Assembly: GCF_022376835.1 (NCBI RefSeq)
Contig: NZ_CP084606.1
Location: 248,001-312,000 of the forward strand
Length of the DNA: 64,000 bases
Direction: 5' to 3'
Source: Brucepastera parasyntrophica
Lineage (GTDB): Bacteria; Spirochaetota; Spirochaetia; Treponematales; Treponemataceae
Part shown: positions 47,114 through 57,156 of the stretch, one piece after another
Numbering within the stretch: the first letter of the stretch is position 1
How the letters are laid out: the number at the start of each line of letters is the position of its first letter
Position numbers and translations under genes: made by a program
Notes under the pieces: generated by a model
What the model was told of the DNA's origin: nothing
Seen by the model: the letters and a program-made list of their open reading frames with translations, nothing else
Databases searched by the model: none

Positions 47114-48265
47114 TTATCTTCTGAAGAGTTTACGCACCCTTTTATACCAGAATGTCCGGAGAATTTCAGCAAAACGGTACAGTTCATAGGTTACCGGTTT
47201 CAGCGGGACATCGAAAGTTCCTATTCTGTGTATGATTGAGCCGCCGAAGCCAGTTTTAAACCGGTACAGGCCATACATCGGATGCGCAGGATCCTCAACA
47301 GGGGGTATTCCATAAAAGTCATAGCTCCGGCATCCCAGACTTTGCGCATCGCATATAGCCCGCCACTGGAGACTGTAGGCAGGCATAAGATTCCGTTTTT
47401 CATTTGATGAAGCTCCATAAAGATATACGGCTTCCTTTTTGTAAAACAGCGTGATTATTGCGGCAATCGGAGTATTCTCATGTTCCGCAATATATACCCT
47501 GAGCAAAAAAAGTTCATCCCTGTCAAACTCAGTGCCGTACTGCGCCATTGAAGCTGTTTTGAATTTTTCAGCATATTCGAATAAAGAGGTATAATAGTGT
47601 TCGGTATGTATTGAAATGCCGTCTCTCCGTGCAGTTTCAAGATACAGTTGATAAAAAACAGGAATGCCGGAATCAATAGCTTCATTACCTTCAAGGCACT
47701 TGATTTTGACGCCTTTTTTTTCACCGAGCCTGATATTATAGCGCCATTTCGGCTTCATTTCGGAAAGAAGCGTTTCCGGTGTTTTTGCCAGATTGAGCAG
47801 AACCGTATCGGGGGGCTGTACCGAAGCTGCGGCCCGGCGAACCGGTTTCCCTGGAAATTCGGGAAATAATTCCTCCGGTTTTGTTTCGCCTGAAATATGA
47901 CTGTTTAAAACAGAAGTCCCCCAGGGCGGGTCACAGCGGACATACAGCGTGTTTTTGGGTAAGTAGGGCTTTAAAAGAGAAGCGAGCTGTGACAGCAGCG
48001 AGGTCTGTTCCTCCGCTGTCCGGACGGAAACAGCCGGGCCCATGGGTATATAGGCAATTGACAGAAAACCGGCGAGTTTCCGTACCAGTACGGTTACCCA
48101 GGTTTTCCAATTATCCGCCTCAAGGGAAAAGAAATAGGGCGTCCATTCTTTAAGGGATTTGAATTCCGCCCAAAAAATACTTTGAAGGAAGGAACTGTTC
48201 TCACCTTCCGTATCCATATGGCTATGCAGCTCGCTTTTTTCGACCGGTTCAAGTTTTATATCCAA
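47114..48265 (-). CDS. FemX/FemAB-like aminoacyltransferase
   Basis: 383 residues with the double-GNAT fold of FemABX peptidyltransferases, which add amino acids from aminoacyl-tRNA to peptidoglycan precursors. Family features: FLQSIFWAEFKSL at the start, KPKWRYNIRLGEKKGVKI, TARRDGISIHTEHYY, LYGASSNEKRNLMPAYSLQW and YDFYGIPPVEDPAHPMYGLY ... FKTGFGG. The frame opens with TTG at 48265, just after the metG stop; an ATG at 48217 is an alternative. Coupled to metG, an unusual but fitting link if it uses aminoacyl-tRNA. Confidence 0.85.
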   Translation of the reverse strand: MDIKLEPVEKSELHSHMDTEGENSSFLQSIFWAEFKSLKEWTPYFFSLEADNWKTWVTVLVRKLAGFLSIAYIPMGPAVSVRTAEEQTSLLSQLASLLKPYLPKNTLYVRCDPPWGTSVLNSHISGETKPEELFPEFPGKPVRRAAASVQPPDTVLLNLAKTPETLLSEMKPKWRYNIRLGEKKGVKIKCLEGNEAIDSGIPVFYQLYLETARRDGISIHTEHYYTSLFEYAEKFKTASMAQYGTEFDRDELFLLRVYIAEHENTPIAAIITLFYKKEAVYLYGASSNEKRNLMPAYSLQWRAICDAQSLGCRSYDFYGIPPVEDPAHPMYGLYRFKTGFGGSIIHRIGTFDVPLKPVTYELYRFAEILRTFWYKRVRKLFRR

Positions 48266-48267
48266 AA

Positions 48268-50598
48268 TCAGGAAACCTCACCGGATGATGCGTACTTTGT
48301 CATTACCGGTTTACCGCCGATAAGCAGTTTTTTACCGTTAACCGTAACAGCATTGTCAATGATCTTCATTTTTACCGAAAAGAATGTATCCGCGTCAATT
48401 TCAGCAGGTTTTTCAATTGATGAATCAGCCCCTTCCAGCATTACCGGAGTTCCGGGAACAGCCCAGGAGGAATCAAGTACTTCTACCTGTTCATTCCCTG
48501 CAGCATCTGTATAATCGGCAGCCAGCAGCATTCCCCGGGATTCAATGCCCCGCATTTTCCGGGGTTTCAGATTATCTGCTATAATGATTGATTTGCCGAG
48601 AAGATCTTCCTCTTTGAGGTATGGAACGAGCCCGGAAAGAATAACCCTCTCCGTTCCCGAACCGTCATCCAGCGTTTCAATGTAGAGTTTTTCGGCGTCC
48701 GGATGTTTTTCTATTTTTATTATCTTTGCCGTTTTGAGAGCTATTTTTGCATTAAAAATATCTTCCTCCGGAATATCTGCCGGTTTTTCTTCAGCGGCTT
48801 TTTCGGAAACAGCCGTTTTTTCTTTTTCGGAGCGTTCCTTTTGCGAACCGGAATACTGTTCGCGGTATTTTTCAATAACAGCCGAATCCATCGGTTTATA
48901 TATTATTTCAGGCTGGGTGATCATCGAAAGGCCGGTCCTTTCGCCGAGATTATTCCAGCCAAGGACATTGCGGTCATTCGGCCGGACCTGAGGTACTGCA
49001 CTGACCTTGTTTGCGTCAAACACTGTACCGGAATAAATGGTTTTTCCAAAAAAGGAAGCAACGGTATCGGCAAATCGAGGCATAAACGGGTGAACAAAAA
49101 TCAGAATATTTTTAATGAGATAACACAGATCCCGAAGGAGAGCCTCCGCCTTTTCAGGGTCGGAAGTCCGGGTTTTCCAGGGTTCCCCGTCCTGAAAGGC
49201 CTTATTGGCGACCGACGACAGGGCAAAAATTTCCCTGAAAGCGTCCCGGAGTTCAGCCCATTCAAGCAGTTCCGTTATTTTATTTATTGAAGCGCTGACC
49301 GCATCCCTGAGATTTTCCGAAACCGAACGGATATCGTCACGTTGTGACTCAAGACCGTCCGCTTCCGGTATTTTCCCTTCATAATAACGGAATACAAAGG
49401 TCAGGGTACGGTTTACAAGATTGCCGAGGTTTCCGATCAATTCACTGTTTATTTTTTCCTGAAAATCCTTCCACGTAAATAACGCGTCTGATTTCTCGGG
49501 ACGGTTATAGAAAATATAAAACCGCCACATATCGGCGGGAATTCCTGACTCTTTGGCATCAGATCCGAATACGCCTATTCCTTTCGATTTTGAGAATTTT
49601 CCGGATTCATAATTCAAATACTCAGTACTGGACATATGAAACAGCTTTGTCCAGTTTTCACCCGATCCTATGAGACTTGAGGGAAAAATGACTGTATGGA
49701 AAGGAATATTATCCTTGCCGATAAACTGAAACAGCTCGATATTTTCCGGTTCAAGCCACCAGGTTTTCCAGTCAGTCCCGAGCTGGTCAGTCAGGCATTT
49801 GGTTATTGAAATGTATCCTATGGGAGCGTCAAACCAGACGTAAAACACTTTATTCTCAAAACCGGCCTTCGGCACCGGAATACCCCATTTAAGGTCCCGG
49901 GTTATTGCCCGTTCCTGGAGGCCGTCACGGATCCACGCCTGGGTCATTTGCATGGCATTTTTTGCCCATTTTCCTTCGGCGCTTGCCGTTGCCATCCACT
50001 TTTCATATTGCGGAAGTATGGCAGGCAGATCTATATACAGATGTTTTGTTTCGCGCATCTCCGGTGATGAACCGCAGGTTGAGCAGCGGGGATTTTTCAG
50101 ATCGACAGGGTCTAGGAGCTTGCCGCAGTTTTCACACTGATCTCCCCGGGCATCCTCATATCCGCAGGACGGACAAGTACCCCTGACATAGCGGTCCGCA
50201 AGAAACCGGGCGCAGGACGGACAATAGAGCTGTTCAATGGTATGTTCTTTTATATACCCGTTTTTTTCCAAATCAAGGAATATTTTCTGGGTAATTTCCG
50301 TATGCTGCGGGGTTGAAGTCCGTCCGAAATTATCAAAGGCAATACCGAACCAGTTATATATATCGCTATGGATCGCATAATAATAATCGCATAATTCCCT
50401 GGGGGTTTTACCCTCTTCCTGGGCTTTTGTTTCTGTCGCAGTTCCGTATTCATCAGTCCCGCAAATATACAGTGTTTCATATCCGCGGAGCCGGCAAAAC
50501 CGGGAATAAACGTCAGCGGAAAGAACCTGAATGAGATTTCCCAAATGGGGGACATTATTTACATAAGGTAATGCGGAGGTAACCAATTTCTTTTTCAT
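48268..50598 (-). CDS. metG: methionyl-tRNA synthetase with C-terminal tRNA-binding domain
   Basis: 776 residues. Class I catalytic domain with HLGN (HIGH) in PYVNNVPHLGNL, a zinc-binding knob (CPSC ... CPSCGYEDARGDQCENCG ... CSTCG) and KFSKSKG as KMSKS, then the anticodon-binding helices and, from about residue 670, an EMAP/Trbp111-type tRNA-binding domain (KIEKHPDAEKLYIETLDDG, ADNLKPRKMRGIESRGML). The two-zinc form fits the MetG1 type. The ATG at 50598 lies exactly where a promoter on the minus strand would start transcription and has no Shine-Dalgarno sequence. Confidence 0.96.
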   Translation of the reverse strand: MKKKLVTSALPYVNNVPHLGNLIQVLSADVYSRFCRLRGYETLYICGTDEYGTATETKAQEEGKTPRELCDYYYAIHSDIYNWFGIAFDNFGRTSTPQHTEITQKIFLDLEKNGYIKEHTIEQLYCPSCARFLADRYVRGTCPSCGYEDARGDQCENCGKLLDPVDLKNPRCSTCGSSPEMRETKHLYIDLPAILPQYEKWMATASAEGKWAKNAMQMTQAWIRDGLQERAITRDLKWGIPVPKAGFENKVFYVWFDAPIGYISITKCLTDQLGTDWKTWWLEPENIELFQFIGKDNIPFHTVIFPSSLIGSGENWTKLFHMSSTEYLNYESGKFSKSKGIGVFGSDAKESGIPADMWRFYIFYNRPEKSDALFTWKDFQEKINSELIGNLGNLVNRTLTFVFRYYEGKIPEADGLESQRDDIRSVSENLRDAVSASINKITELLEWAELRDAFREIFALSSVANKAFQDGEPWKTRTSDPEKAEALLRDLCYLIKNILIFVHPFMPRFADTVASFFGKTIYSGTVFDANKVSAVPQVRPNDRNVLGWNNLGERTGLSMITQPEIIYKPMDSAVIEKYREQYSGSQKERSEKEKTAVSEKAAEEKPADIPEEDIFNAKIALKTAKIIKIEKHPDAEKLYIETLDDGSGTERVILSGLVPYLKEEDLLGKSIIIADNLKPRKMRGIESRGMLLAADYTDAAGNEQVEVLDSSWAVPGTPVMLEGADSSIEKPAEIDADTFFSVKMKIIDNAVTVNGKKLLIGGKPVMTKYASSGEVS

Positions 50599-50604
50599 AA
50601 TGGT

Positions 50605-50633
50605 ATGATACTATTTCATTACAAAACAATCAA
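50605..50633 (-). promoter_or_regulatory. promoter of metG
   Basis: Minus strand TTGATT (50633-50628), 17-base spacer, TATCAT (50610-50605). The predicted +1 is the A of the metG ATG. Confidence 0.5.
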
Positions 50634-50697
50634 CGGAAAAAGAAATGCAAATGCCAGGCGGGTTTTATATTAGTGAGAACAGGCAAAAACAGGACTT

Positions 50698-52592
50698 TCA
50701 GGAATCAATTTTTAAAAAAACCATTTTTTCAGTTTCGAACCCCGGACCAAGATCAACCTTCCATGATAAAAAGACCCTTACACCCTCAATATCCGAATTC
50801 AACATATTTGTTATTGGAATAAGTGTTGCGTCAGGATTTTCATTTGCATTAATTGTAAATGTGACACCCGTATCGGAATCCGATATCTGGATCCATTCAA
50901 CATCCTGAAAGGAAACAGTTTTGATTATATCTTCACTGGTTTTGTCCCGTGAAAAAACAACTGTACGGGGAGGAGTACGTCCTGAACCGCTTAACGCAAT
51001 ATTCAATTCAATAACAAATATACCGGATAAGTTAAAGGGACCGTCATTTTTCAGTATATATTGAACCTGAACTTCCTGTATTTTGAAGCTGAACTGCTTA
51101 CGGAGTGAAATAGTCTGCTGCAAAGCCCCATATAGTCCTTCCGTTTTAAGAAGTATTTCATGCCGGCCTGAATCAACATGAACATCCTGATACAGGGTTT
51201 TGGCAAAAACTGAATTGTCCCGTGAGAAAGAACCGTTCTGAAGTTCCCCAAGTTCAGTTTCAGTAATAAAATGATCAAGAAAAAGACCGGACCGGCCGGG
51301 GGGAGTATCACAGTAATTTCTGTACACACCGAAAAGATCCATTTCGAAAATTCTTCCCGCCAGCAAATGCACATACATATTCATATTATCAAGCTGGCAC
51401 AGGAATTCCTTTACTCCGTCCATATCAAAATCAAGGCTCGTAATCGACGGTGAAAAAATCCCGCGCAGCCGCGTTGATTTTTCGGCTATCAGTAAATTCT
51501 TATATGCGAGAAGGCGCAGTTCTCGGCTTTGATTTTCAGGGGTAAAATTCCCGGAACAGAATATTTCACTGTTCTGGGCCTGAAGAACTTCTTCCCGGGC
51601 GTTTTTTTTTCTCGATTTATCGCCGCGGAGCTGATTTACCAGGCTGTGGACATATATCATTTTCGCATACAGGAAAATATTGTTTTCATTATTCAGAACA
51701 TACTGCTTTATCGATGTCTTTGCCCGTATCCGCGTATCATTTTGCCTGTCTCCGTTCTGCAGGCAGGAACAGGGGCCATTCCGGTTGAAATATATGCCCG
51801 GTGGAAAAGATTCCGGGACGCGATAACCCGGCTGGTTGTTGTCAGTTCGACTTTTTTTTCGGATTCTTCAATAAGAGAAACAAAATGTTCAATCCATGAT
51901 ACTCCGTTATTTTCCTGTGAAAACAAGGCGGGCAGAGAATCCTGATGCGGGAAAACAATAACTGTCTGCACTTTTTCCGTTTCAGTATTATTTGAAGTGA
52001 TTTTTGAAAGAAAGTCTTCAGGCGAGTAAGCTTCGGGATTTCTTAAGGTATTATCGAGCGGAAAGGCAACAAGCGTTTTTCCGCAGTCTTCCATTATTAC
52101 CGGAGACAAGCCCGTAATCTGAGGCTCTCCATTTGCTTCAAACATTGTCTTATCAAGAAGTACATATTCGATACCGCAGGTATGCAGAGAGGAAACCATT
52201 GAAGGATCCCACGCGCTTGCGGCGAGCCATGCCCCCCTCGGACGCTTTCCGAAGTGTTTTCTTATACTTGTTGTAAGCAGTTCTATTTGACCGACACGGT
52301 CCGCCGGAGGCAAAAGAGGAAAAAAGGGATTATAATATCCGCCGCCAAGTATATCAATCTGTTTCCGGTTGGCCATTTCTTCCAGAATCATAAAAAACTC
52401 GGGATGCTGGCGCTCAAGCCAGTCGATCAAAATACCGGATATATACAACGAAAAAGGCAGCTGGGGCAGATTATACAGAGAAGATACCAGAGGTTTATAG
52501 ATTACCTGATACTGTCTTTCACAGAATTCAGGATCGCTTCCCGGAGTAATAGTACAATATGTCCCCAAACAGAGTTTTCTAATACTATTCAC
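50698..52592 (-). CDS. GH57-like protein lacking catalytic residues (frameshifted)
   Basis: Corrected length 631 residues: an N-terminal GH57 barrel and DUF1925/1926-like beta domains, the layout of GH57 amylases and 4-alpha-glucanotransferases. Where active enzymes have WLAERVWEP (Glu nucleophile) this has AWLAASAWDPS, and where they have DDGEKFG (acid Asp) it has FPHQDSLPA. So the glycosidase activity is probably lost. One base is missing near 51743 (CGCGG; joined reading KMIRRIRAKTSIKQYVLNNE). The start is GTG with GAGG 6 bases upstream. It lies 83 bases downstream of rnfB and may belong to that operon. Confidence 0.75.
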
Positions 52593-52675
52593 AATATCCT
52601 CAATTTAGTATTGCTACCAGTATACCCCACACGGGCGATCTTATAAAGGACGATTCTGTATTTTTTTGTACTTTT

Positions 52676-53215
52676 TTACGCCAAAAAAGAAAAATTATTT
52701 GCGGCGGTCGGACACGCGCCGGAAAGATTGGGTCTTCCCTCGCCCGCGCATACCTGTATTTTGTGCAGACCAGCCGGCTGCAGTATTATGAGATTCCTCG
52801 GACAGGCAGAAATACAGCGGCCGCAGCCTGTACAGTTACCGTTAATCATTATAGCATTTTTGTCAATAAGAATAGCATCGGCAGGACATACGGACAAACA
52901 TGATCCCAAACCAAGACAGCCGTCCGGGCAGACTGTGTCTCCCCGGAAATTTTTCTGCATTATACTGCAATCGGAAAAACCGATGGAATCGAACCGGCGG
53001 GGTTCCGAAGATATATAATTGCACCGCATAACTGCATTTTTGTTTTTTACATCGCTTCCGGGAGGTTCATCATCCATTTCATTTTGAAGGGAGACTGAAG
53101 TATATTTCCGCTGCCGGTAGCGTTCCGGTATCAGAAACAGAATACAAAAATAAAATAAGACGATGGCAAACACAGAAATAAAGATAAGCAGTAAGTGAAG
53201 CAGCAGAGAAATCAA
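52676..53215 (-). CDS. RnfB-like electron-transfer subunit, shortened
   Basis: 179 residues: a membrane helix (SLLLHLLLIFISVFAIVLFYF), then ferredoxin-type cysteine clusters CPDGCLGLGSCLSVCP and CTGCGRCISACP. Full RnfB proteins have an extra CxxCGxxxC domain at the front and a further ferredoxin pair at the end; here the front one is missing and the end stops soon after CAGEG. The start is the TTG at 53215, inside the rnfA stop, with GGAGG 7 bases upstream; the frame open further up is not used. Last gene of the Rnf-like set. Confidence 0.78.
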   Translation of the reverse strand: MISLLLHLLLIFISVFAIVLFYFCILFLIPERYRQRKYTSVSLQNEMDDEPPGSDVKNKNAVMRCNYISSEPRRFDSIGFSDCSIMQKNFRGDTVCPDGCLGLGSCLSVCPADAILIDKNAIMINGNCTGCGRCISACPRNLIILQPAGLHKIQVCAGEGRPNLSGACPTAANNFSFLA

Positions 53216-53778
53216 TGAAAAACCTCCGAAAACCACCAGGATATATCAGCAGAAAACAGAACAATTGAAAGAAGCCCCATGCTGACAAGTATCAATGAGG
53301 GAATCCTTTTTTCTTCCGAATAAGTAAAACTTGCGGATAAACGTCTTCGTATTGAAAATAAAATAATTGTTGTCACAAAAAAACACAAAAAAGCGGCGAC
53401 GCAAATAAGCAGGGATTCCGTAAATGATGCGGCTTCGGCGATTGAAAGAAAAACGACTCCTAAAAAAAATAACTGTTCACCTGTAAACTGTTTTTTTGAA
53501 GAGAAAAAAAACTGACTGGTCAGCTCATACAAAATTTCACAGACCATAATAACAAAAACAGGCACCAGGATGAAAAACCCGTTAGGTATGACTATATAGG
53601 TTACCGGGAACCAAAGTATAAGTACGGCCAGTATTGAAGCTATGAAGAAAAACGATAACCGCTTAAAAAACAGGATATCGGATCCGGAATCAAGCAGAGT
53701 CCTCTCAAGTCCGATACCATATAAAAGTACGGTTGAACAGGAAAAAGCGTAAAAGAAAAGTATGAAAAAAATATGCAT
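53212..53778 (-). CDS. RnfA-like membrane subunit
   Basis: About 188 residues, six membrane helices, equivalent to RnfA/NqrE. The conserved Cys near residue 14 (AFSCSTVLLYGIG) is present, but the second conserved Cys motif (TNC in mid-protein), which with RnfE ligates the membrane [2Fe-2S] cluster, is not found; the region reads FLGVVFLSIAEAAS. The start at 53778 has AGGGAA upstream and overlaps the rnfE end closely; the longer open frame is not used. Confidence 0.78.
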   Translation of the reverse strand: MHIFFILFFYAFSCSTVLLYGIGLERTLLDSGSDILFFKRLSFFFIASILAVLILWFPVTYIVIPNGFFILVPVFVIMVCEILYELTSQFFFSSKKQFTGEQLFFLGVVFLSIAEAASFTESLLICVAAFLCFFVTTIILFSIRRRLSASFTYSEEKRIPSLILVSMGLLSIVLFSADISWWFSEVFH

Positions 53779-53780
53779 AA

Positions 53781-54356
53781 TTATTTCCCTTTCAATGAAA
53801 AAAACGCAGGAATACGTATCTGCGCAATCCGTACAATAAAACCAAGCAGAATAAAAGCCGCGCCGGTTGTTCCCCAAAAACCGGTTACCTTAGGCAGATT
53901 CTCGAAAACAGTAATAGTATATAACCCGTCAGGTACCGGCACAGAAATAGTCCCATATCCAAAAAATTCCCTCACCAGAGAAAACAGCAGAATAAAAAGT
54001 ACGAAAAAAGGCAGCTGGGGAAAAAGACGGCTTTCAAATAACGCCGCAGAAAGATTTTCGATAATAAAAAAGGAAAAAGCAGTCAAAATAATATACAATT
54101 CAAGGGAAACAATCAGAACAGGAAAGATACCCTGTAAGACAACCTGAAAAAGGGAAAGAGAACAGGCAAGCCCCATCAGCTCAATACCCTTAGAGGCTTT
54201 TTGTAATTCGAGCCTGCCAATTATTTTCTGAAGTATATAGCTTGAAAGAAATAGCCACAGAATCAGACAGGATAAAATAGTGCCATATCCCAGATTTGAG
54301 GCGGCAGGCAGAATCGGACAAAGCGCAAACAGAAAAAGTGTATTTTTTTTATTCAT
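53781..54356 (-). CDS. RnfE-like membrane subunit
   Basis: 191 residues, six membrane helices, equivalent to RnfE/NqrD. ALCPILPAAS keeps the first conserved Cys (residue 13) and SLVREFFGYGTI the family loop; the second conserved Cys (NCAILG in relatives) is missing (AFSFFIIENLSA). The ATG at 54356 has GAGGAG 10 bases upstream and overlaps the end of rnfG. Confidence 0.8.
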   Translation of the reverse strand: MNKKNTLFLFALCPILPAASNLGYGTILSCLILWLFLSSYILQKIIGRLELQKASKGIELMGLACSLSLFQVVLQGIFPVLIVSLELYIILTAFSFFIIENLSAALFESRLFPQLPFFVLFILLFSLVREFFGYGTISVPVPDGLYTITVFENLPKVTGFWGTTGAAFILLGFIVRIAQIRIPAFFSLKGK

Positions 54357-54819
54357 TTTGCAAATACTCCTCATTCTTTGAAACTATCCTGTCTATTGTA
54401 TAAATCCATTTTTCTATGATTCTATTTGTTATTCCGTATGATTCCCCGTCAGAGTTTTTTGTACCGACCAATCCTGAAAATACAGTTCCCTGATCCGGAG
54501 TATAATAAAAGACTGCTGTTTGCGGCCCTGAATTCCCTGTAACGCCTGTGACAAAAACCAGCCCTCTTTTGTTATCTGCTGTCCTTGATTTGTATATATT
54601 CCTGTATTTTGAACCTGCTCCCGGAATGGATATTTTTTCTCCGAGTTGTATACTTGTGGTATTCGAAGCCGAAAGAAGCTGCTCGGCAGAGTTCCGGAGT
54701 ATTTCATCATACCGGTGGGACGTTAAAAGATTTATACCGACAATTAACAGAACGCATACCAAAAAAATCACGACAGTTAATACATAGCGTTTTATCAGTT
54801 TTTGTATCTCGGGAGTCAT
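54349..54819 (-). CDS. RnfG-like subunit without a recognisable flavin attachment site
   Basis: 156 residues with one N-terminal membrane helix (VLTVVIFLVCVLLIVGINLL) and a small extracytoplasmic domain. In RnfG the FMN is bound through Thr of SGAT; the corresponding region here reads SDGESYGITNRI. It is also about 40-50 residues shorter than usual. GGGAGG precedes the ATG, which overlaps the rnfD stop, so the short form is not an obvious sequencing artefact. Assigned from position in the C-D-G-E-A-B order. Confidence 0.72.
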   Translation of the reverse strand: MTPEIQKLIKRYVLTVVIFLVCVLLIVGINLLTSHRYDEILRNSAEQLLSASNTTSIQLGEKISIPGAGSKYRNIYKSRTADNKRGLVFVTGVTGNSGPQTAVFYYTPDQGTVFSGLVGTKNSDGESYGITNRIIEKWIYTIDRIVSKNEEYLQNE

Positions 54820-55843
54820 GCGGCCTCCCTTGTTCTGATTAAAACATGGTCCTCAAAATATTCAATAAAAGGATTCACCGCATTTATCAGTAAAACTGTA
54901 AAGGCACCGCCCACGGGTGAGGCCCCGGGGCCGCAGATAAAGAAAGCCGCGGCACCTGCCAGAGAACCTGAAATTATTTTTCCCGTTCTGGTCCGGGGTG
55001 CTGTTGAAAAATCAGGTAAAATATAGAATGCGATAAACAGTGTTCCGCCTGTCAGTAAGGCGAAAAGAATATCACCTGAATAAAAATTCGGGAAGAACGG
55101 AAGGAGTGAAAAACAGTAAGTACAAATACTGTAAACAGCAAGATAACAAAGCGGTACTATCCAATCAATAATATTCATTGAAATTAAAACAATTGAAGCA
55201 GCGAGTGTAAGTATGTTGTATCTGAAAGCGGTAATTACGGATGGGGCCGCCGCAAAAAGAGTAACATAACCGTCCGGTAATTTTATATTAAATATATCAA
55301 GAAAAAAGGCATTAATGACAGAGCTGATATGCATATCGGAATCCATCCGGGCAAAATCCGCAATTTTCATTGCCGTAAAAGCGTCTCCAGCGGACTGAAT
55401 TCCTTCTGCCGTAAGTGATTGTACGGGAAAGGCTCCCGGATTACTGATATAGGCGATAGCTACAGTGAGCGCGACAGGGTTCATCCAGTATAAACCCGTT
55501 CCTCCAAAAAAATCCGTGCGGTACATATACCGAAAAAACAGATACAAAAAACCGTTAAAAAGGATAAAGTTGTCGGCAGTAAAAAACCGGCAAGCAGCCC
55601 TGTTAAAAGGACAGTTCCATCGGTAAAAGTATTTTTTTTCCGCACTATACAAACACCCAATTCTGCAAAAACACTTCCCAGGACCGCTGAAATAATTGTA
55701 AGCAGAGCGGAAAAATCCCGGAGAACAAACAGTATTATAATCTGCGGCAAAAGTGAAACAGCAGTTATTACAGACATATGTACAACAGTCGGGCGGGTTA
55801 AAATAAAGGGAGAAGGCGAAACAAGCAAACCCATTTTTTTCAT
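54816..55843 (-). CDS. RnfD-like membrane subunit (frameshifted)
   Basis: Corrected length 342 residues with about nine membrane helices. Two frames join when T7 (minus strand, near 55510) is read as T8: ARIFFGGTGLYWMNPVALT, the RnfD/NqrB signature region. The flavinylation motif (SGATPL...) should follow some 25 residues later; here it reads QSAGDAFTAMK, with Asp at the position of the FMN-linked Thr. The ATG overlaps the rnfC end. Confidence 0.8.
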
Positions 55844-57156
55844 TTATATTCCCCTTTTTGCATTCGGCTTTCAGCTTCGCTGATTATATGATGCATGGGT
55901 ATCCGCGATGGACAGACAATAACACAACAACCGCAATTCTGGCATGTCCGGATATCCGAAATGGTTTTTGGCGAAAATATTCCTTTCCGAATATTCGCGA
56001 CGGTTTTATAGGGATCAATTGAAACCGGACAGACCTGTACGCAGCGGCCGCAATGAATACAATTATTTACACTATATGAAGGGCAGGATTCATTATCCAT
56101 GATATGAAGAGACTTTGTATATTTTGTTACCGGAGTATCCAGATCATATACAGAAGTCCCTGTCAAAAGTCCGTTTACAATAATTCTTGCGGGATCCGCT
56201 TTAAAACCGCCGCACTCCTCGATAACGTCGCCTATCGGCGTTCCTATTCGCACCTTTAAAAACGCCGGTTTTTTAAGCGCGTGGCCGCTGACTGATATGT
56301 ACCGGTATAGGATGGGCTTGTTCTGTACAACAGCTTCCCAGACAGAAATCGCGGTAACTGGGTCAATAAAGAGAGTTGATCCAGTTTTTCCATCAGGAAA
56401 AGCAGCACCGTAAATTTCATTAAAACAGCCGGTATTACCTGAAGGATATCTTGCCTCAACTCTCCTGAACAGAATTTTTCTTTTATGAAAAAGTTCAGAT
56501 GAAATATCAGCAGATATTGTAAATTGATTTTTTTCCTTTCCGGAATAAACAAAAAGAACCGCAGAAGCATCAAGGGCGCGGGCAATAATTGCCGCTCCTT
56601 CAAGGATAATACTGAAATACTGTTCAGCAAGCATGCTGTCGGTTTGGCAGGTGGGATCCAGATCAAAAAGCCGCACAACAAGAACCGGGCGTCCCTTTTT
56701 TTTGGCGGCGCGAATTAACGGTACAAGAGGATCAGGATGTTCAAAAGTGCAGATGACTCCCTTGTCTTCCAGTATACCGGTAATTTCGCGTTCCGATGAA
56801 TAACGCCAATTATTCTGTTCCTGTTTTTTTCCCAGAATATCAAAAGCACCCGACAAGCGAATTACAGCCACGACACCCATGCTTCCGTCAGGCTGAGGAA
56901 CTGTTTTGAATTTCTGTATTATTCCCGGTATCGGGGAATGAATATGGGCTGAATCGGAGCTGCTGCCCCGCGCTATTAACTGCCCTTCCCTGACCTGTTC
57001 TCCGGGAGCGACAAGGGGATTTGCAGGGCTGCCTCTGTGCTGTAAAAGCGGAACCAGCGATATTGACGGCAAAAAGGCATTACCTGTTATAACCGCATTC
57101 AGGGCTTCATAGGTAATCATCTCCCTGCTCTTTCTGAATTGTATAGTCTGTGTCAT
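55840..57156 (-). CDS. RnfC-like electron-transfer subunit
   Basis: 438 residues. An N-terminal lipoyl-like domain (HRGSPANPLVAPGEQVREGQ), a middle Rossmann region, a SLBB domain and two [4Fe-4S] motifs CIHCGRCVQVCP and CQNCGCCVIVCP. The glycine-rich GGAGFPT motif and the ECEP loop that form the FMN/NADH site of RnfC are replaced (KGVICTFEHPDPL; LFDLDPTCQTD). So entry of electrons from NADH as in classic Rnf is not supported. The start overlaps the stop of the upstream membrane-protein gene (TGATG). Confidence 0.85.
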   Translation of the reverse strand: MTQTIQFRKSREMITYEALNAVITGNAFLPSISLVPLLQHRGSPANPLVAPGEQVREGQLIARGSSSDSAHIHSPIPGIIQKFKTVPQPDGSMGVVAVIRLSGAFDILGKKQEQNNWRYSSEREITGILEDKGVICTFEHPDPLVPLIRAAKKKGRPVLVVRLFDLDPTCQTDSMLAEQYFSIILEGAAIIARALDASAVLFVYSGKEKNQFTISADISSELFHKRKILFRRVEARYPSGNTGCFNEIYGAAFPDGKTGSTLFIDPVTAISVWEAVVQNKPILYRYISVSGHALKKPAFLKVRIGTPIGDVIEECGGFKADPARIIVNGLLTGTSVYDLDTPVTKYTKSLHIMDNESCPSYSVNNCIHCGRCVQVCPVSIDPYKTVANIRKGIFSPKTISDIRTCQNCGCCVIVCPSRIPMHHIISEAESRMQKGEYK

